From: CAYRLW01 sp964425215
Lineage (GTDB): Bacteria > Spirochaetota > Spirochaetia > Treponematales > Breznakiellaceae
NCBI GenBank assembly: GCA_964425215.1
Contig: CAYRLW010000011.1
Span: forward strand, 1-64,000
DNA: 64,000 nucleotides
Direction: 5' to 3'
Part shown: one piece after another, positions 25,635 through 33,554 of the stretch
How positions within the stretch are numbered: the first letter of the stretch is position 1
Layout of the letters: the number at the start of each line of letters is the position of its first letter
Made by a program: the position numbers and the translations under genes
Notes under the pieces: generated by a model
What the model saw: the letters and a program-made list of their open reading frames with translations, nothing else
The model's database searches: none
What the model was told of the DNA's origin: nothing

Positions 25635-26948
25635 ATGAAAACCCTGCATTTCGATTGTTTCGCCGGCATATCCGGCGATATGGCCCTGGGAGCCCTGGTC
25701 GACCTGGGCGTCCCGGAGGATCAGCTTCGGACCGAATTAGGCAAATTAGGCGTAACAAATTGGAAGCTCGATTTTGTCAAAGACCAACGGAACGGCATCA
25801 CCGGAACCCGGGCCCTGGTCACCGACCTGAGCGCCAACGACCACGACCATGACCATGACCCCGACCATGCCCCCGATCATCACCACGACCATGACCACGA
25901 TCATCACGATCAGGAGCACCACCGCGAGCATACCCATGAGCACGCCCACAGTTCGTGGAAGGAGATCCGATCTCTGATCGAAAATTCCTCCATCCGGGAA
26001 GGGGCAAAGCGGCGGGCTCTGGATATTTTTACCCGGATTGCCAAAGCGGAGGCCCAGGTTCACGGGAAACATGTGGACGAGGTAACGTTTCATGAAGTGG
26101 GGGCCATCGATTCGATCATCGATATCGTGGGGACCGCTATCTGTTTGGATATCCTTCAGCCGGACCGGATCACCGCTTCGGAAATCGAGTTAGGCGGGGG
26201 TACGGTAACCTGCGCCCACGGGGTGCTTCCCGTCCCCGCGCCGGCGACCCTTCTGCTGGTCCAGGGGCTTCCGGTACGGACCGGAGGCTTTTCGAAAGAG
26301 ATGACCACCCCCACGGGGGCGGCGATTTTAGCAGCCTCGGTGGACCAGTTTATAAGCCGTGGGCGTTTTGTGGAATTACGCACAGCCTACGGCATCGGCC
26401 AACGGAAATTGGATAAACCCAACGTCTTGCGCCTCAGTTGGCGGGAAGAGCGGGACGACCCCGAGGAAGAAGGGGAAAACACGGCCAAAACGCGAGGGTG
26501 GGAAAGCGAGTACCTGGTTTCCATGGAAGCTAACGTGGACGATATGACCGGCGAGGCCCTGGGATTTTTGATGGAAAGCCTTTTTGAGGCGGGGGCTTTG
26601 GACGTGACCCTCAGTCCCTGCGTGATGAAAAAAAATCGGCCCGGGACGATAGTGACGGTGCTCAGCGCCCCCGCCCGCACCGATGAACTTAGGAGGACCC
26701 TCTTTCTACGGTCCACCACCCTCGGATTCCGGGAACAGGAAGTCCGCAGGCTGTACCTCCGGCGCGAAGAGGCAACCCTACCAAGCCCCTTCGGCCCGGT
26801 CCGCGCCAAGACCGCCTTTTTTGACGGCCAGGTCCTGCGGACCAAGGTCGAGTACGACGATAGGGCCCGCATTGCCCGGGAACGTAGCCTTTCTTTGACC
26901 GCAGTGGAAGAAGCAATCCGAAACCCCGGGGTACCCCATGAACGATAG
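25635..26948 (+). CDS. larC: Nickel-pincer cofactor synthesis nickel insertase LarC
   Basis: A 437-aa protein of the LarC (DUF111) family, the CTP-dependent enzyme that inserts nickel into the pincer nucleotide. The N-terminus HFDCFAGISGDMALGALVDL is diagnostic. A histidine/aspartate-rich segment at residues ~72-110 (HDHDHDPDHAPDHHHDH) is a likely nickel store. VTFHEVGAIDSIIDIVG and TPTGAAILAA follow. The C-terminal half (LVSMEANVDDMTGEALGFLM) is in the same frame, unlike the Lactobacillus gene, where a programmed frameshift joins larC1 and larC2. AAGGAG precedes the ATG. It overlaps larB by 11 bp. Confidence 0.93.
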   Translation: MKTLHFDCFAGISGDMALGALVDLGVPEDQLRTELGKLGVTNWKLDFVKDQRNGITGTRALVTDLSANDHDHDHDPDHAPDHHHDHDHDHHDQEHHREHTHEHAHSSWKEIRSLIENSSIREGAKRRALDIFTRIAKAEAQVHGKHVDEVTFHEVGAIDSIIDIVGTAICLDILQPDRITASEIELGGGTVTCAHGVLPVPAPATLLLVQGLPVRTGGFSKEMTTPTGAAILAASVDQFISRGRFVELRTAYGIGQRKLDKPNVLRLSWREERDDPEEEGENTAKTRGWESEYLVSMEANVDDMTGEALGFLMESLFEAGALDVTLSPCVMKKNRPGTIVTVLSAPARTDELRRTLFLRSTTLGFREQEVRRLYLRREEATLPSPFGPVRAKTAFFDGQVLRTKVEYDDRARIARERSLSLTAVEEAIRNPGVPHER

Positions 26949-27702
26949 GATCGATGATATTTTACGGTCCCTGCGGGAAGGTCAGCTGTCTTTGGAAAAC
27001 GCCAAAGCGGCCATCTCCGCGGCCTACACGGAAGATCTGGGCTTTGCTCAAATCGATACCCGGAGGCACGAACGGACCGGGTACCCGGAGGTGGTTTTCT
27101 GTTCCGGCAAAACCCTGGACCAGGCGGAAGCCATCATGGTCCGCATGCGGGACCGGGACATCCCCGTACTGGGAACCCGGGCAGACCAGGCTTTGGCCGA
27201 CCGGGTTCTGGCCCGCTACCCCACGGCGGTCTACGACGAAATAGGCCGAACCCTCACCATCGATTCACCCTCCCGCCCAAGCCAAAGCAGGGGCCTCGTG
27301 GCCGTGGTCTCCGCGGGAACCTCGGACCTGCCCATCGCCCGGGAAGCCGCCAGGACTGCCGAATTTTTTGGCAGTCAGGTCCAGCTGATCACCGATGTGG
27401 GGGTCGCGGGGATCCACCGGCTTTTCAACCGCCTGAGCGAAATTCGTAAAGCCTCGGTGATCGTCGCCGTCGCGGGTATGGAGGGAGCCCTGGCGGGGGT
27501 CATCGCGGGGCTCGTCTCCGCACCAATTATCGCCGTACCCACCAGCGTGGGGTACGGCGCATCCTTTAACGGCCTGTCGGCCCTTTTGGGGATGCTGACC
27601 TCCTGCGCCCCCGGGATTTCGGTGGTCAATATCGATAACGGGTTTGGGGCCGGCTACCAGGCCAACCTGATAAACCAGCTTCGTTTTCAAAAAAACCGTT
27701 AA
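26938..27702 (+). CDS. larB: Nickel-pincer cofactor synthesis carboxylase LarB
   Basis: A 254-aa enzyme that carboxylates nicotinic acid adenine dinucleotide and hydrolyses it, the first step of nickel-pincer nucleotide synthesis. The N-terminal part (GYPEVVFCSGKTLDQAEAI) is LarB-specific. The C-terminal AIR-carboxylase-like domain has VVSAGTSDLPIAREAA, VAGMEGALAGVIAGL and VPTSVGYGASFNGLSALL. It overlaps larC by 11 bp and ends the operon. No larA (lactate racemase) or other pincer-enzyme gene occurs in the window, so the client enzyme is encoded elsewhere. Confidence 0.92.
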   Translation: MNDRIDDILRSLREGQLSLENAKAAISAAYTEDLGFAQIDTRRHERTGYPEVVFCSGKTLDQAEAIMVRMRDRDIPVLGTRADQALADRVLARYPTAVYDEIGRTLTIDSPSRPSQSRGLVAVVSAGTSDLPIAREAARTAEFFGSQVQLITDVGVAGIHRLFNRLSEIRKASVIVAVAGMEGALAGVIAGLVSAPIIAVPTSVGYGASFNGLSALLGMLTSCAPGISVVNIDNGFGAGYQANLINQLRFQKNR

Positions 27703-27753
27703 TTTCCCGGATTCCGCAACCATCAACCCCTCCCCTCGGTCCAATTAGGCATT

Positions 27754-28566
27754 ATGGAATACGCACCCCGACACATTCGGACCTTCAGACCCCGGTACTA
27801 CGAGTTGGACAGCCGGGGGGAATTAACCCCCAGCGCCATGATGAGCCTTTTTGAAGAAGCCGCGTTCTCCCACCTGGAAAGCACAGGGTGGGACGTGTAC
27901 CGGCTTTTGGAAGCCGGTTACGGCTGGATCCTCCTGCAGGGATCCTTTACCATGGACCGTTACCCCCGGTACCGCGAAAATTTCAGCATAGAAACCTGGG
28001 TACCCGGACAGCGGCTTTTCTACGGCCTTCGGAAATTCGAAGTAAAGGATCCCAGCGGAACCATCATCGGTACCGCCCATTCCCTTTGGGTGTTCTACAA
28101 CCTGGCAAAAGAACGACCCGCCCCACCCTTGCAGGAAATATTAGACGTGTGGAAACCCGATCCCCGGGTCGTCCTTCGCCGGGATCCCCTGGGCGGAACA
28201 CCCCCGGAGCGCTACCCCGACACGCCGGAGACCCACGGAACCCCCTTCGACGTCCGTACCCTGGATATCGATACCAACGGGCACGTGAACCACGTCCGGT
28301 ACATCGATTGGGCCATGGAAGCCGTACCCAGGGAACTCCGCCAGAACTACCAGCTTAAGACCATCGAAGGCCGCTACATCCACGAAATCGTCCTGGGCCA
28401 GGAAATCATCCCCTACGCCGTTCCCCTATCCCCCGCGCCTAACGAAAGCCAAACCGTAACCCTGCAAATGGCCGTGTACACCCAAGCCCCCAACGCCCCA
28501 CCCGGCTCCGCCGTCATAGCCGCCAGCGCCCAAAGCACCTGGATACGGCGGGACCAAAAAGGGTAA
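27754..28566 (+). CDS. Acyl-ACP thioesterase (FatA/FatB-like)
   Basis: A 270-aa double-hotdog thioesterase expected to release fatty acids from acyl carrier protein. The first hotdog contains LDSRGELTPSAMMSLFEEAA and WILLQGSFTMDRYPRY. The second contains VRTLDIDTNGHVNHVRYIDW, where the N and H of TNGHVNH match the catalytic Asn/His of plant-type FatA enzymes. The length suits bacterial members. It lies 51 bp after larB with a poor ribosome site, so its link to the nickel operon may be only positional. Substrate chain length cannot be read. Confidence 0.85.
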   Translation: MEYAPRHIRTFRPRYYELDSRGELTPSAMMSLFEEAAFSHLESTGWDVYRLLEAGYGWILLQGSFTMDRYPRYRENFSIETWVPGQRLFYGLRKFEVKDPSGTIIGTAHSLWVFYNLAKERPAPPLQEILDVWKPDPRVVLRRDPLGGTPPERYPDTPETHGTPFDVRTLDIDTNGHVNHVRYIDWAMEAVPRELRQNYQLKTIEGRYIHEIVLGQEIIPYAVPLSPAPNESQTVTLQMAVYTQAPNAPPGSAVIAASAQSTWIRRDQKG

Positions 28567-28596
28567 GGTAGGGAAGGTATCGATAAAGGAAAGGCC

Positions 28597-28829
28597 ATGG
28601 CAACCACGATCCTTTACATTCCCCACGGCGGCGGCCCCTTACCCCTGCTCGGCGATCCGGGACACAAGGAAATGATCGATCTCCTCAAGGACCTAGCCCA
28701 AAGGGTCGAACGGCCTCAAAGCATTGTGGTGATAAGCGCCCATTGACGGGGCCGCCGGCGACGGTGCACCCCAAACCTACCAAATCCATGTGTTAGGGAA
28801 ACAGGCCACCGCGTTTCTGTGGAGGTAAG
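28597..28829 (+). pseudogene. Remnant of a LigB-type extradiol dioxygenase (DODA/YgiD-like)
   Basis: A 49-codon frame at 28597-28746 encodes LYIPHGGGPLPLLGDPGH and IVVISAH, the N-terminal metal-binding segments of class III extradiol dioxygenases. It stops at TGA just where family members continue with tryptophan. About 80 bp further, another frame (GKQATAFLWR) could be the C-terminal end of the same gene after an internal deletion; this second part is weak evidence. Non-functional. Confidence 0.6.
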
Positions 28830-28883
28830 GGGGATCGAAAAGATCGCCCTCCCCCAGCGCTTCCGGCGGTCCCCAGCGCTTCT

Positions 28884-29681
28884 TTACCCCAGCCCGCCCA
28901 GCTTCACCAGGGCCGCGTAGATACCCTCCAGGGCCACGCTGGCCTTTTCGCGGATCACAAGCCGGGCCCGATAGTCCAGGGCCGTGGGACTAAGGTTGAT
29001 AATAATACACTGCTTCGCCTCTTCCGGGAGGTACGCCACGGGGTACACCGACAGGGAAGAGCCCACCACAACCAGCAGATCCGCCCCCTTCACCGCCTGC
29101 AGGGCCTCGGTAAACGCCTGGGGCATGGGGTCCCCAAAGAGCACCACCGCTGGACGGATGCGGCCTCCGCAGACCCGACACCGGGGCGGTAGTTCACCCC
29201 TCGCCACGGCTTCCTGGATTTCCTCCACCGGCCCCACCCGACCGCAGGAAACGCACACGGCGTCCCGGGTATTTCCGTGAACCTCCCACACCCGCCGGGA
29301 CCCCGCCCTATGATGCAGGTTATCGATATTTTGGGTGATAATCCCCTGGATGTAACCCTCCGCTTCCATCCGCGCCAGCACCCGATGGGCCCCGTTCGGT
29401 TCGGCGGACCGCATATCCATAAGAAGCCGAAACCCCTCCGCGTAAAACCTCTGAGGCCGCTCCTCCAGCACCCGGAGCGACAGAACCTCCGTCGGGTCCC
29501 TGGTCTCCCAAAGACCCGTACCGGGACTACGAAAGTCAGGGATCCCGCTCTCCGTAGACACCCCCGCCCCCGTCAACACCAGCACACGCCCCCCATCCCG
29601 AAGGATCCCATGGATCAGCCCCGCCGCCTCCGCAATCATAGTCCCGTTCGACCTTCCCTCGTCGCCCCGCACCCTAATCAT
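28884..29681 (-). CDS. NAD-dependent protein deacylase, Sir2 family
   Basis: A 265-aa sirtuin that removes acyl groups from lysine using NAD+. The NAD site LVLTGAGVSTESGIPDFRS, the TQNIDNLHHRAG motif, the catalytic histidine in VWEVHGN, four zinc cysteines (CVSCG and CRVCG) and VVVGSSLSVYP are all present. The ATG at 29681 lacks a ribosome site; an in-frame ATG at 29639 has GGGAAGG about 13 bases upstream and gives a more typical N-terminus. It is the last backbone-like gene before the accessory region and is convergent with the dioxygenase remnant. Confidence 0.9.
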   Translation of the reverse strand: MIRVRGDEGRSNGTMIAEAAGLIHGILRDGGRVLVLTGAGVSTESGIPDFRSPGTGLWETRDPTEVLSLRVLEERPQRFYAEGFRLLMDMRSAEPNGAHRVLARMEAEGYIQGIITQNIDNLHHRAGSRRVWEVHGNTRDAVCVSCGRVGPVEEIQEAVARGELPPRCRVCGGRIRPAVVLFGDPMPQAFTEALQAVKGADLLVVVGSSLSVYPVAYLPEEAKQCIIINLSPTALDYRARLVIREKASVALEGIYAALVKLGGLG

Positions 29682-29773
29682 ACCATCACCGTATCACCAA
29701 ACAAGCATGGGGGGAAGTCTCCCCCCCGCTTCGAACGTTGTCGCTTCGCTCCAACGGTTCTCCGCTCCCCCCT

Positions 29774-29838
29774 CACTATAAGTCAAGATAGTTGAGACGA
29801 AACTTTTTTAGGAGGCTCAAATATCTTGACTTATTCCG
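29774..29838. repeat. 65-bp palindromic repeat, left copy
   Basis: Arms TAAGTCAAGATAGTTGAG and CTCAAATATCTTGACTTA enclose a short spacer with AGGAGG. A near-identical copy lies at 62519-62583 in the same orientation. The two bracket the accessory region. A G6/C6 hairpin sits about 60 bp to its left. Confidence 0.75.
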
Positions 29839-29939
29839 CAATCAGATAGACGTCGTTAGTTATCAATAAATCCAAAGCCACTAGCCTTAGAATCAGCATA
29901 CTTAGTTCATTTTTCACCATCATTATTTCATTGCAAAAA

Positions 29940-30698
29940 TCATATTAACAGATGTTCCCGATGCCATTTCAAAAATGGCAAGTGCCGCTCATCGATCCAC
30001 CTGAGATTCATGCCTGCTCGAAGACCGAGTTCTGTGAACTGGTCCTCCGTTACTCGGGTCGATAGAAGCAACGTACCTTCATCGGTGAAACTGATGAGGG
30101 CATTGTCGAAGAGAGCGTCGATATTGGCTGTCAGAAGAAAGCCGTTATACACGTTGAGCCGTTCGGAGTCCGAGGCGCACTCGGCCCAGGGTTTGGCGTG
30201 ACTTGCCCTGAGGAGCTCCGGGATGTCTACGCCCGTAAGGGCACAGGCTCCCTTCCAATAGGAGAGGAGCGCATTCCGGTAATAGTTTTGTCCGATTCGC
30301 TGTTTGACGAACCGTTCCGCCTCCGTTCCTCTGGTAATTCCCTGTGCTGTCAATGTCGATTCGAGTTCCTTGTTGAACGCGGCGAGAGGGGCGTCGGGAA
30401 CGGCGATACCGATTTCGGCGGCCCGTCTGAGCATCGCGCACAGAAGCTGATAATCCCAGGGCAAAGCTTCCGATGCTGAAAAAGCAATAGAGGGAAAGCC
30501 TCGCTTAAGTTCATCCAGGGGAAAACCATTTCCAAAGCGAATCGACCACTCGGCCTCGTGCTTGCCCTTGCGGACCATGGCGGAAAACCCGTGTCTCGAT
30601 GAGGCAAGAAGAACGCTTTCATCGCTCTCGGATGAGGAACGCTCCCATCCATTGTCGTAGCCAGCCTTCTCGACAAGGCTTCGCTCAAGGCTGTTCAT
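29940..30698 (-). CDS. HNH endonuclease, last gene of defence operon
   Basis: A 252-aa protein with an HNH_2-type nuclease domain in the C-terminal half. It shows ACALTGVDIPELLRASHAKPW, with the catalytic histidine after AS, then NVYNGFLLTANIDALFDNALISF. The N-terminal ~100 residues are unassigned. It is the distal gene of a minus-strand operon and overlaps mcrC by ATGA (30695-30698), so it is coupled to McrBC. It probably supplies an extra nuclease activity to the system. About 100 bp of AT-rich sequence and a 65-bp repeat lie downstream. Confidence 0.85.
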   Translation of the reverse strand: MNSLERSLVEKAGYDNGWERSSSESDESVLLASSRHGFSAMVRKGKHEAEWSIRFGNGFPLDELKRGFPSIAFSASEALPWDYQLLCAMLRRAAEIGIAVPDAPLAAFNKELESTLTAQGITRGTEAERFVKQRIGQNYYRNALLSYWKGACALTGVDIPELLRASHAKPWAECASDSERLNVYNGFLLTANIDALFDNALISFTDEGTLLLSTRVTEDQFTELGLRAGMNLRWIDERHLPFLKWHREHLLI

Positions 30699-31948
30699 GC
30701 GATTTCCCTTATCGGGAGCCTAATCCCCAACTTCTTTATTCGGTGGAACTGCTTGATCTTCTTGGTTCCTTGCTCATAATACTGCGCGCTAAAAGAGGGG
30801 GCCTCGAGGTCAGGATAGAGAATGAGACAATCTACCACCGTATCGCGTTCTTCACTTCTTAAGCCGAGCTTTTCCAGAATACCCTCGTCGCGGGCATAGC
30901 CCGCAACCTGGCGAATATCATCTATGACATAGCCTTCATCGTAGATTGTCTTGTATTTCGCATCGACAACGATTCGCCGCTCGGTGTCGATAAAGTCTAC
31001 AGCCCCGTACCTGCCTGAGCTTTGGAACTGGATTGACCTGCCTAGTTCTCGACGTAGAAGAGATAAGGCATAGAGCTCGAAGAGCTTGGCCATATCGATG
31101 ATATAGGGCGGCATGAGTTTGCCGCGAGAGGTTGTGGAAAGGTCTCGGTAGCCCTGTATCCGCATAATGAGCGCTGCCAGGCGCAGTGCTTCTCCGTATT
31201 CCCGGTACAAGGGATTATGCTTGAACAGCATTCTGCCGAGGGCGCCTGAAAAATAGCCGATGCCGTAAAATGAGCTTTCGAGATCCTCGAAGGCCATAGC
31301 CATTACTGAGTTCAAGGCTTTTTTGCCATTCCAGGAGCGTAGGTAGCCTATGCCTGTCCGGTAGGCGCTATGGAGGAGGCGGTTCTCGGGACAATCAGTG
31401 GAAAACTCCTGGTAGCGGCACATGATTCGGTCGGGGCGCTGTGCGAATACATTTTTTGCAAGATGGGATGAAAGCAGTACCTTGCCCTTGAGCTTGGCCT
31501 TGAGGTTCTCTTCCCGCGAAAGGTAATCTTTGCGCAAGGGCTTGGATACGAGATCGCGTAAAACAGTCAAATAATGAAGAACGATAAGTGGGGTGATATC
31601 GAAGGCGTCGTCCGGGCAGGGTATGAAGGGCTTGTCGATCCTGACATCATAGGATGAGCCGAGAAAGGAAGCGGATGCCGGGGAACTCAGGCATTCGGCA
31701 AACATGCGATGGTAGTCGAGATCCTGCACTTTGGGCTTCACGCGAAGCGCGAGCTTTTCCTCATCGATCCAGTCCAGGCCGATGTAATAACTCAAGGAAC
31801 CGCCGGGCTGGAGCCCGAAGGCCCAGATCGCACAGATGTCGCCGTCCTCTGGCTGTGGGCGTAATGCGATCCCGCATCCTCCCATGATTCCCGAGATATT
31901 CCCCTGTTCCTGGGCTGATTCCACCCGTAGTGATTTATATTGCCGCAC
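30695..31948 (-). CDS. mcrC: McrC-family nuclease subunit
   Basis: A 417-aa McrC-type protein, the nuclease partner of McrB in modification-dependent restriction. The C-terminal PD-(D/E)XK core is seen as YGAVDFIDTERRIVVDAKYK. The N-terminal part (IWAFGLQPGGSLSYYIGLDW) is the family's McrB-contact region. It overlaps mcrB by 14 bp and the HNH gene by 4 bp. Length and order are normal for an mcrBC pair, but here the pair sits inside a larger operon with a methyltransferase and two helicases. Confidence 0.9.
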   Translation of the reverse strand: MRQYKSLRVESAQEQGNISGIMGGCGIALRPQPEDGDICAIWAFGLQPGGSLSYYIGLDWIDEEKLALRVKPKVQDLDYHRMFAECLSSPASASFLGSSYDVRIDKPFIPCPDDAFDITPLIVLHYLTVLRDLVSKPLRKDYLSREENLKAKLKGKVLLSSHLAKNVFAQRPDRIMCRYQEFSTDCPENRLLHSAYRTGIGYLRSWNGKKALNSVMAMAFEDLESSFYGIGYFSGALGRMLFKHNPLYREYGEALRLAALIMRIQGYRDLSTTSRGKLMPPYIIDMAKLFELYALSLLRRELGRSIQFQSSGRYGAVDFIDTERRIVVDAKYKTIYDEGYVIDDIRQVAGYARDEGILEKLGLRSEERDTVVDCLILYPDLEAPSFSAQYYEQGTKKIKQFHRIKKLGIRLPIREIA

Positions 31949-33554
31949 CTATGGCTCCGAGCAATCCGGTGAATACCGGATCATCCCGATCAAGGACGAG
32001 TATGCCGTCCTTCCGGTATTCGTCGAGAAGCGGGGCCAGCTCGAAACGCATCTTTAATGCGAGCTCCTCTTCATCCGCGGCCATGAAATAGCTGTGCCCT
32101 ATCATGACATCGTCCGGATCAAAGTCCCGGTTCACGTATCCTTCGCGTTCATCCTGCGGATGGAATAGTGAATGAATCCTGTCATACACGTTCAGGGCCC
32201 TGTTCTTCAGCTCCTCATCCCGGCCTTCATAAAAGCGCTCAATCGCATTTCTGCTGGATTTGATGGTGTAAAATGCAAAGCGCCGCCGGAGCGCGTAGTC
32301 GATCTGCCCCAGGCTCCGGTCGGCTGTATTCATAGTGCCGATGATGTAGAGGTTGTAGGGAACCGTGAAGGCTTCACCGGAATAGGTGAGTTTGACCGAT
32401 AGAGTCTCTGCTGCTACACCTTGATTGGGATCGGCCTCGCGCTTGTCGGTTTCAAGGAGCGTTATGAGCTCGCCGAATATCTTGGAGATATTGCCACGGT
32501 TTATCTCGTCGATAATGAGGACGTGGGGTTTCCGTTGTTGATCGGGCGAATAGGGTGGGACGTGGTAGGTGTCCTGAAGCAACTTGCCTACGCCCTTGGC
32601 GTAGGACGGATTGTAGCCAGGCTCAATACCGTGCAAGACCCAATCCTTGATCTGCTGCTTGGTCATCGTGTATTGTCCGGGCTCGCTAGGATCGGTACCG
32701 ACGCGTAGGGCCCCATTATCGGTCAAGCGCACATAGAACGGTGTTTTCTTAGCGATAGTTTTCGCCTCGATATTGGTCTTGCCCTCGAAACTCTCTATAA
32801 AAGCAGACCAGGAGCTTTCGAAGGCTTCCTCGGCATGCTGGCCATAACAGGCATCGACAATCTTCTTAAAGGGCCCATCCCTCAGGATGAACGTCGGAGC
32901 CCCGCCAGTGCCTTCCGCCGGCTTGTAGCCCTCCACGAAATCCTCATAATCCATGGATTGATGAAAGGTAACAAAGGCTATCTGCCCACGCTTCACCGCG
33001 TCTTGGTATTGTGCGTTGAGGGCAGAACGATCGGCAGGAATACTCTCGCCAAGTATGCGGAGAGCGAGTTCCTTGGTCGAATAGGTCTTGCCGACACCAG
33101 GCGCGCCTTGCACTATCACTTGCTTCTTTGTCTTCAGGAGCTTTTCCAGATACAGCATTTCCTTTATTCCTTCCAGGCGGTTCCATTCACGGATCAACAT
33201 GGTCCGATACTCGTTCTGAGCTTCATGGAATTGCTTGCCCCGTCCGCTGTACTCGCCAAGATTCTCCCAAAAGAGCGGAGCAAGGCGGATGACGGTACGA
33301 TTCCCGATATCATCGCGCATCTCACTTGTCAAAAGGGAACCATCATGCTCCGGGACAGCGTTGAACAGCGTGTCGAAACCGTTCACCCGTCCCAGCGCGA
33401 CGATGGCTTGGCCTTTGGTGATGGCTACGAGATCATGCATCGCGATCTTTTCAATACTGTCTTCGATATCAGCGAAGGCGAAGGCATAGCGCTTGAAAAT
33501 GGGTATGAGGTCCCAGGTTTCTCCCCAGGTAGAACCGATGCGCCACACTCTCAT
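31935..33554 (-). CDS. mcrB: McrB-family AAA+ GTPase
   Basis: A 539-aa AAA+ motor. Walker A is VQGAPGVGKTYSTKELA, Walker B is VLIIDEINRGNISKIFGEL and the McrB signature is IGTMNTADRSLGQIDYALRR. The N-terminal ~130 residues (MRVWRIGSTWG, HDLVAITKGQAIVALGRV) differ from the E. coli methylcytosine reader and faintly resemble EVE/PUA-like modified-base domains. That assignment is a guess. It overlaps the methyltransferase gene by ATGA (33551-33554). The family binds modified DNA and translocates; which modification is recognised cannot be told. Confidence 0.9.
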   Translation of the reverse strand: MRVWRIGSTWGETWDLIPIFKRYAFAFADIEDSIEKIAMHDLVAITKGQAIVALGRVNGFDTLFNAVPEHDGSLLTSEMRDDIGNRTVIRLAPLFWENLGEYSGRGKQFHEAQNEYRTMLIREWNRLEGIKEMLYLEKLLKTKKQVIVQGAPGVGKTYSTKELALRILGESIPADRSALNAQYQDAVKRGQIAFVTFHQSMDYEDFVEGYKPAEGTGGAPTFILRDGPFKKIVDACYGQHAEEAFESSWSAFIESFEGKTNIEAKTIAKKTPFYVRLTDNGALRVGTDPSEPGQYTMTKQQIKDWVLHGIEPGYNPSYAKGVGKLLQDTYHVPPYSPDQQRKPHVLIIDEINRGNISKIFGELITLLETDKREADPNQGVAAETLSVKLTYSGEAFTVPYNLYIIGTMNTADRSLGQIDYALRRRFAFYTIKSSRNAIERFYEGRDEELKNRALNVYDRIHSLFHPQDEREGYVNRDFDPDDVMIGHSYFMAADEEELALKMRFELAPLLDEYRKDGILVLDRDDPVFTGLLGAIGAAI

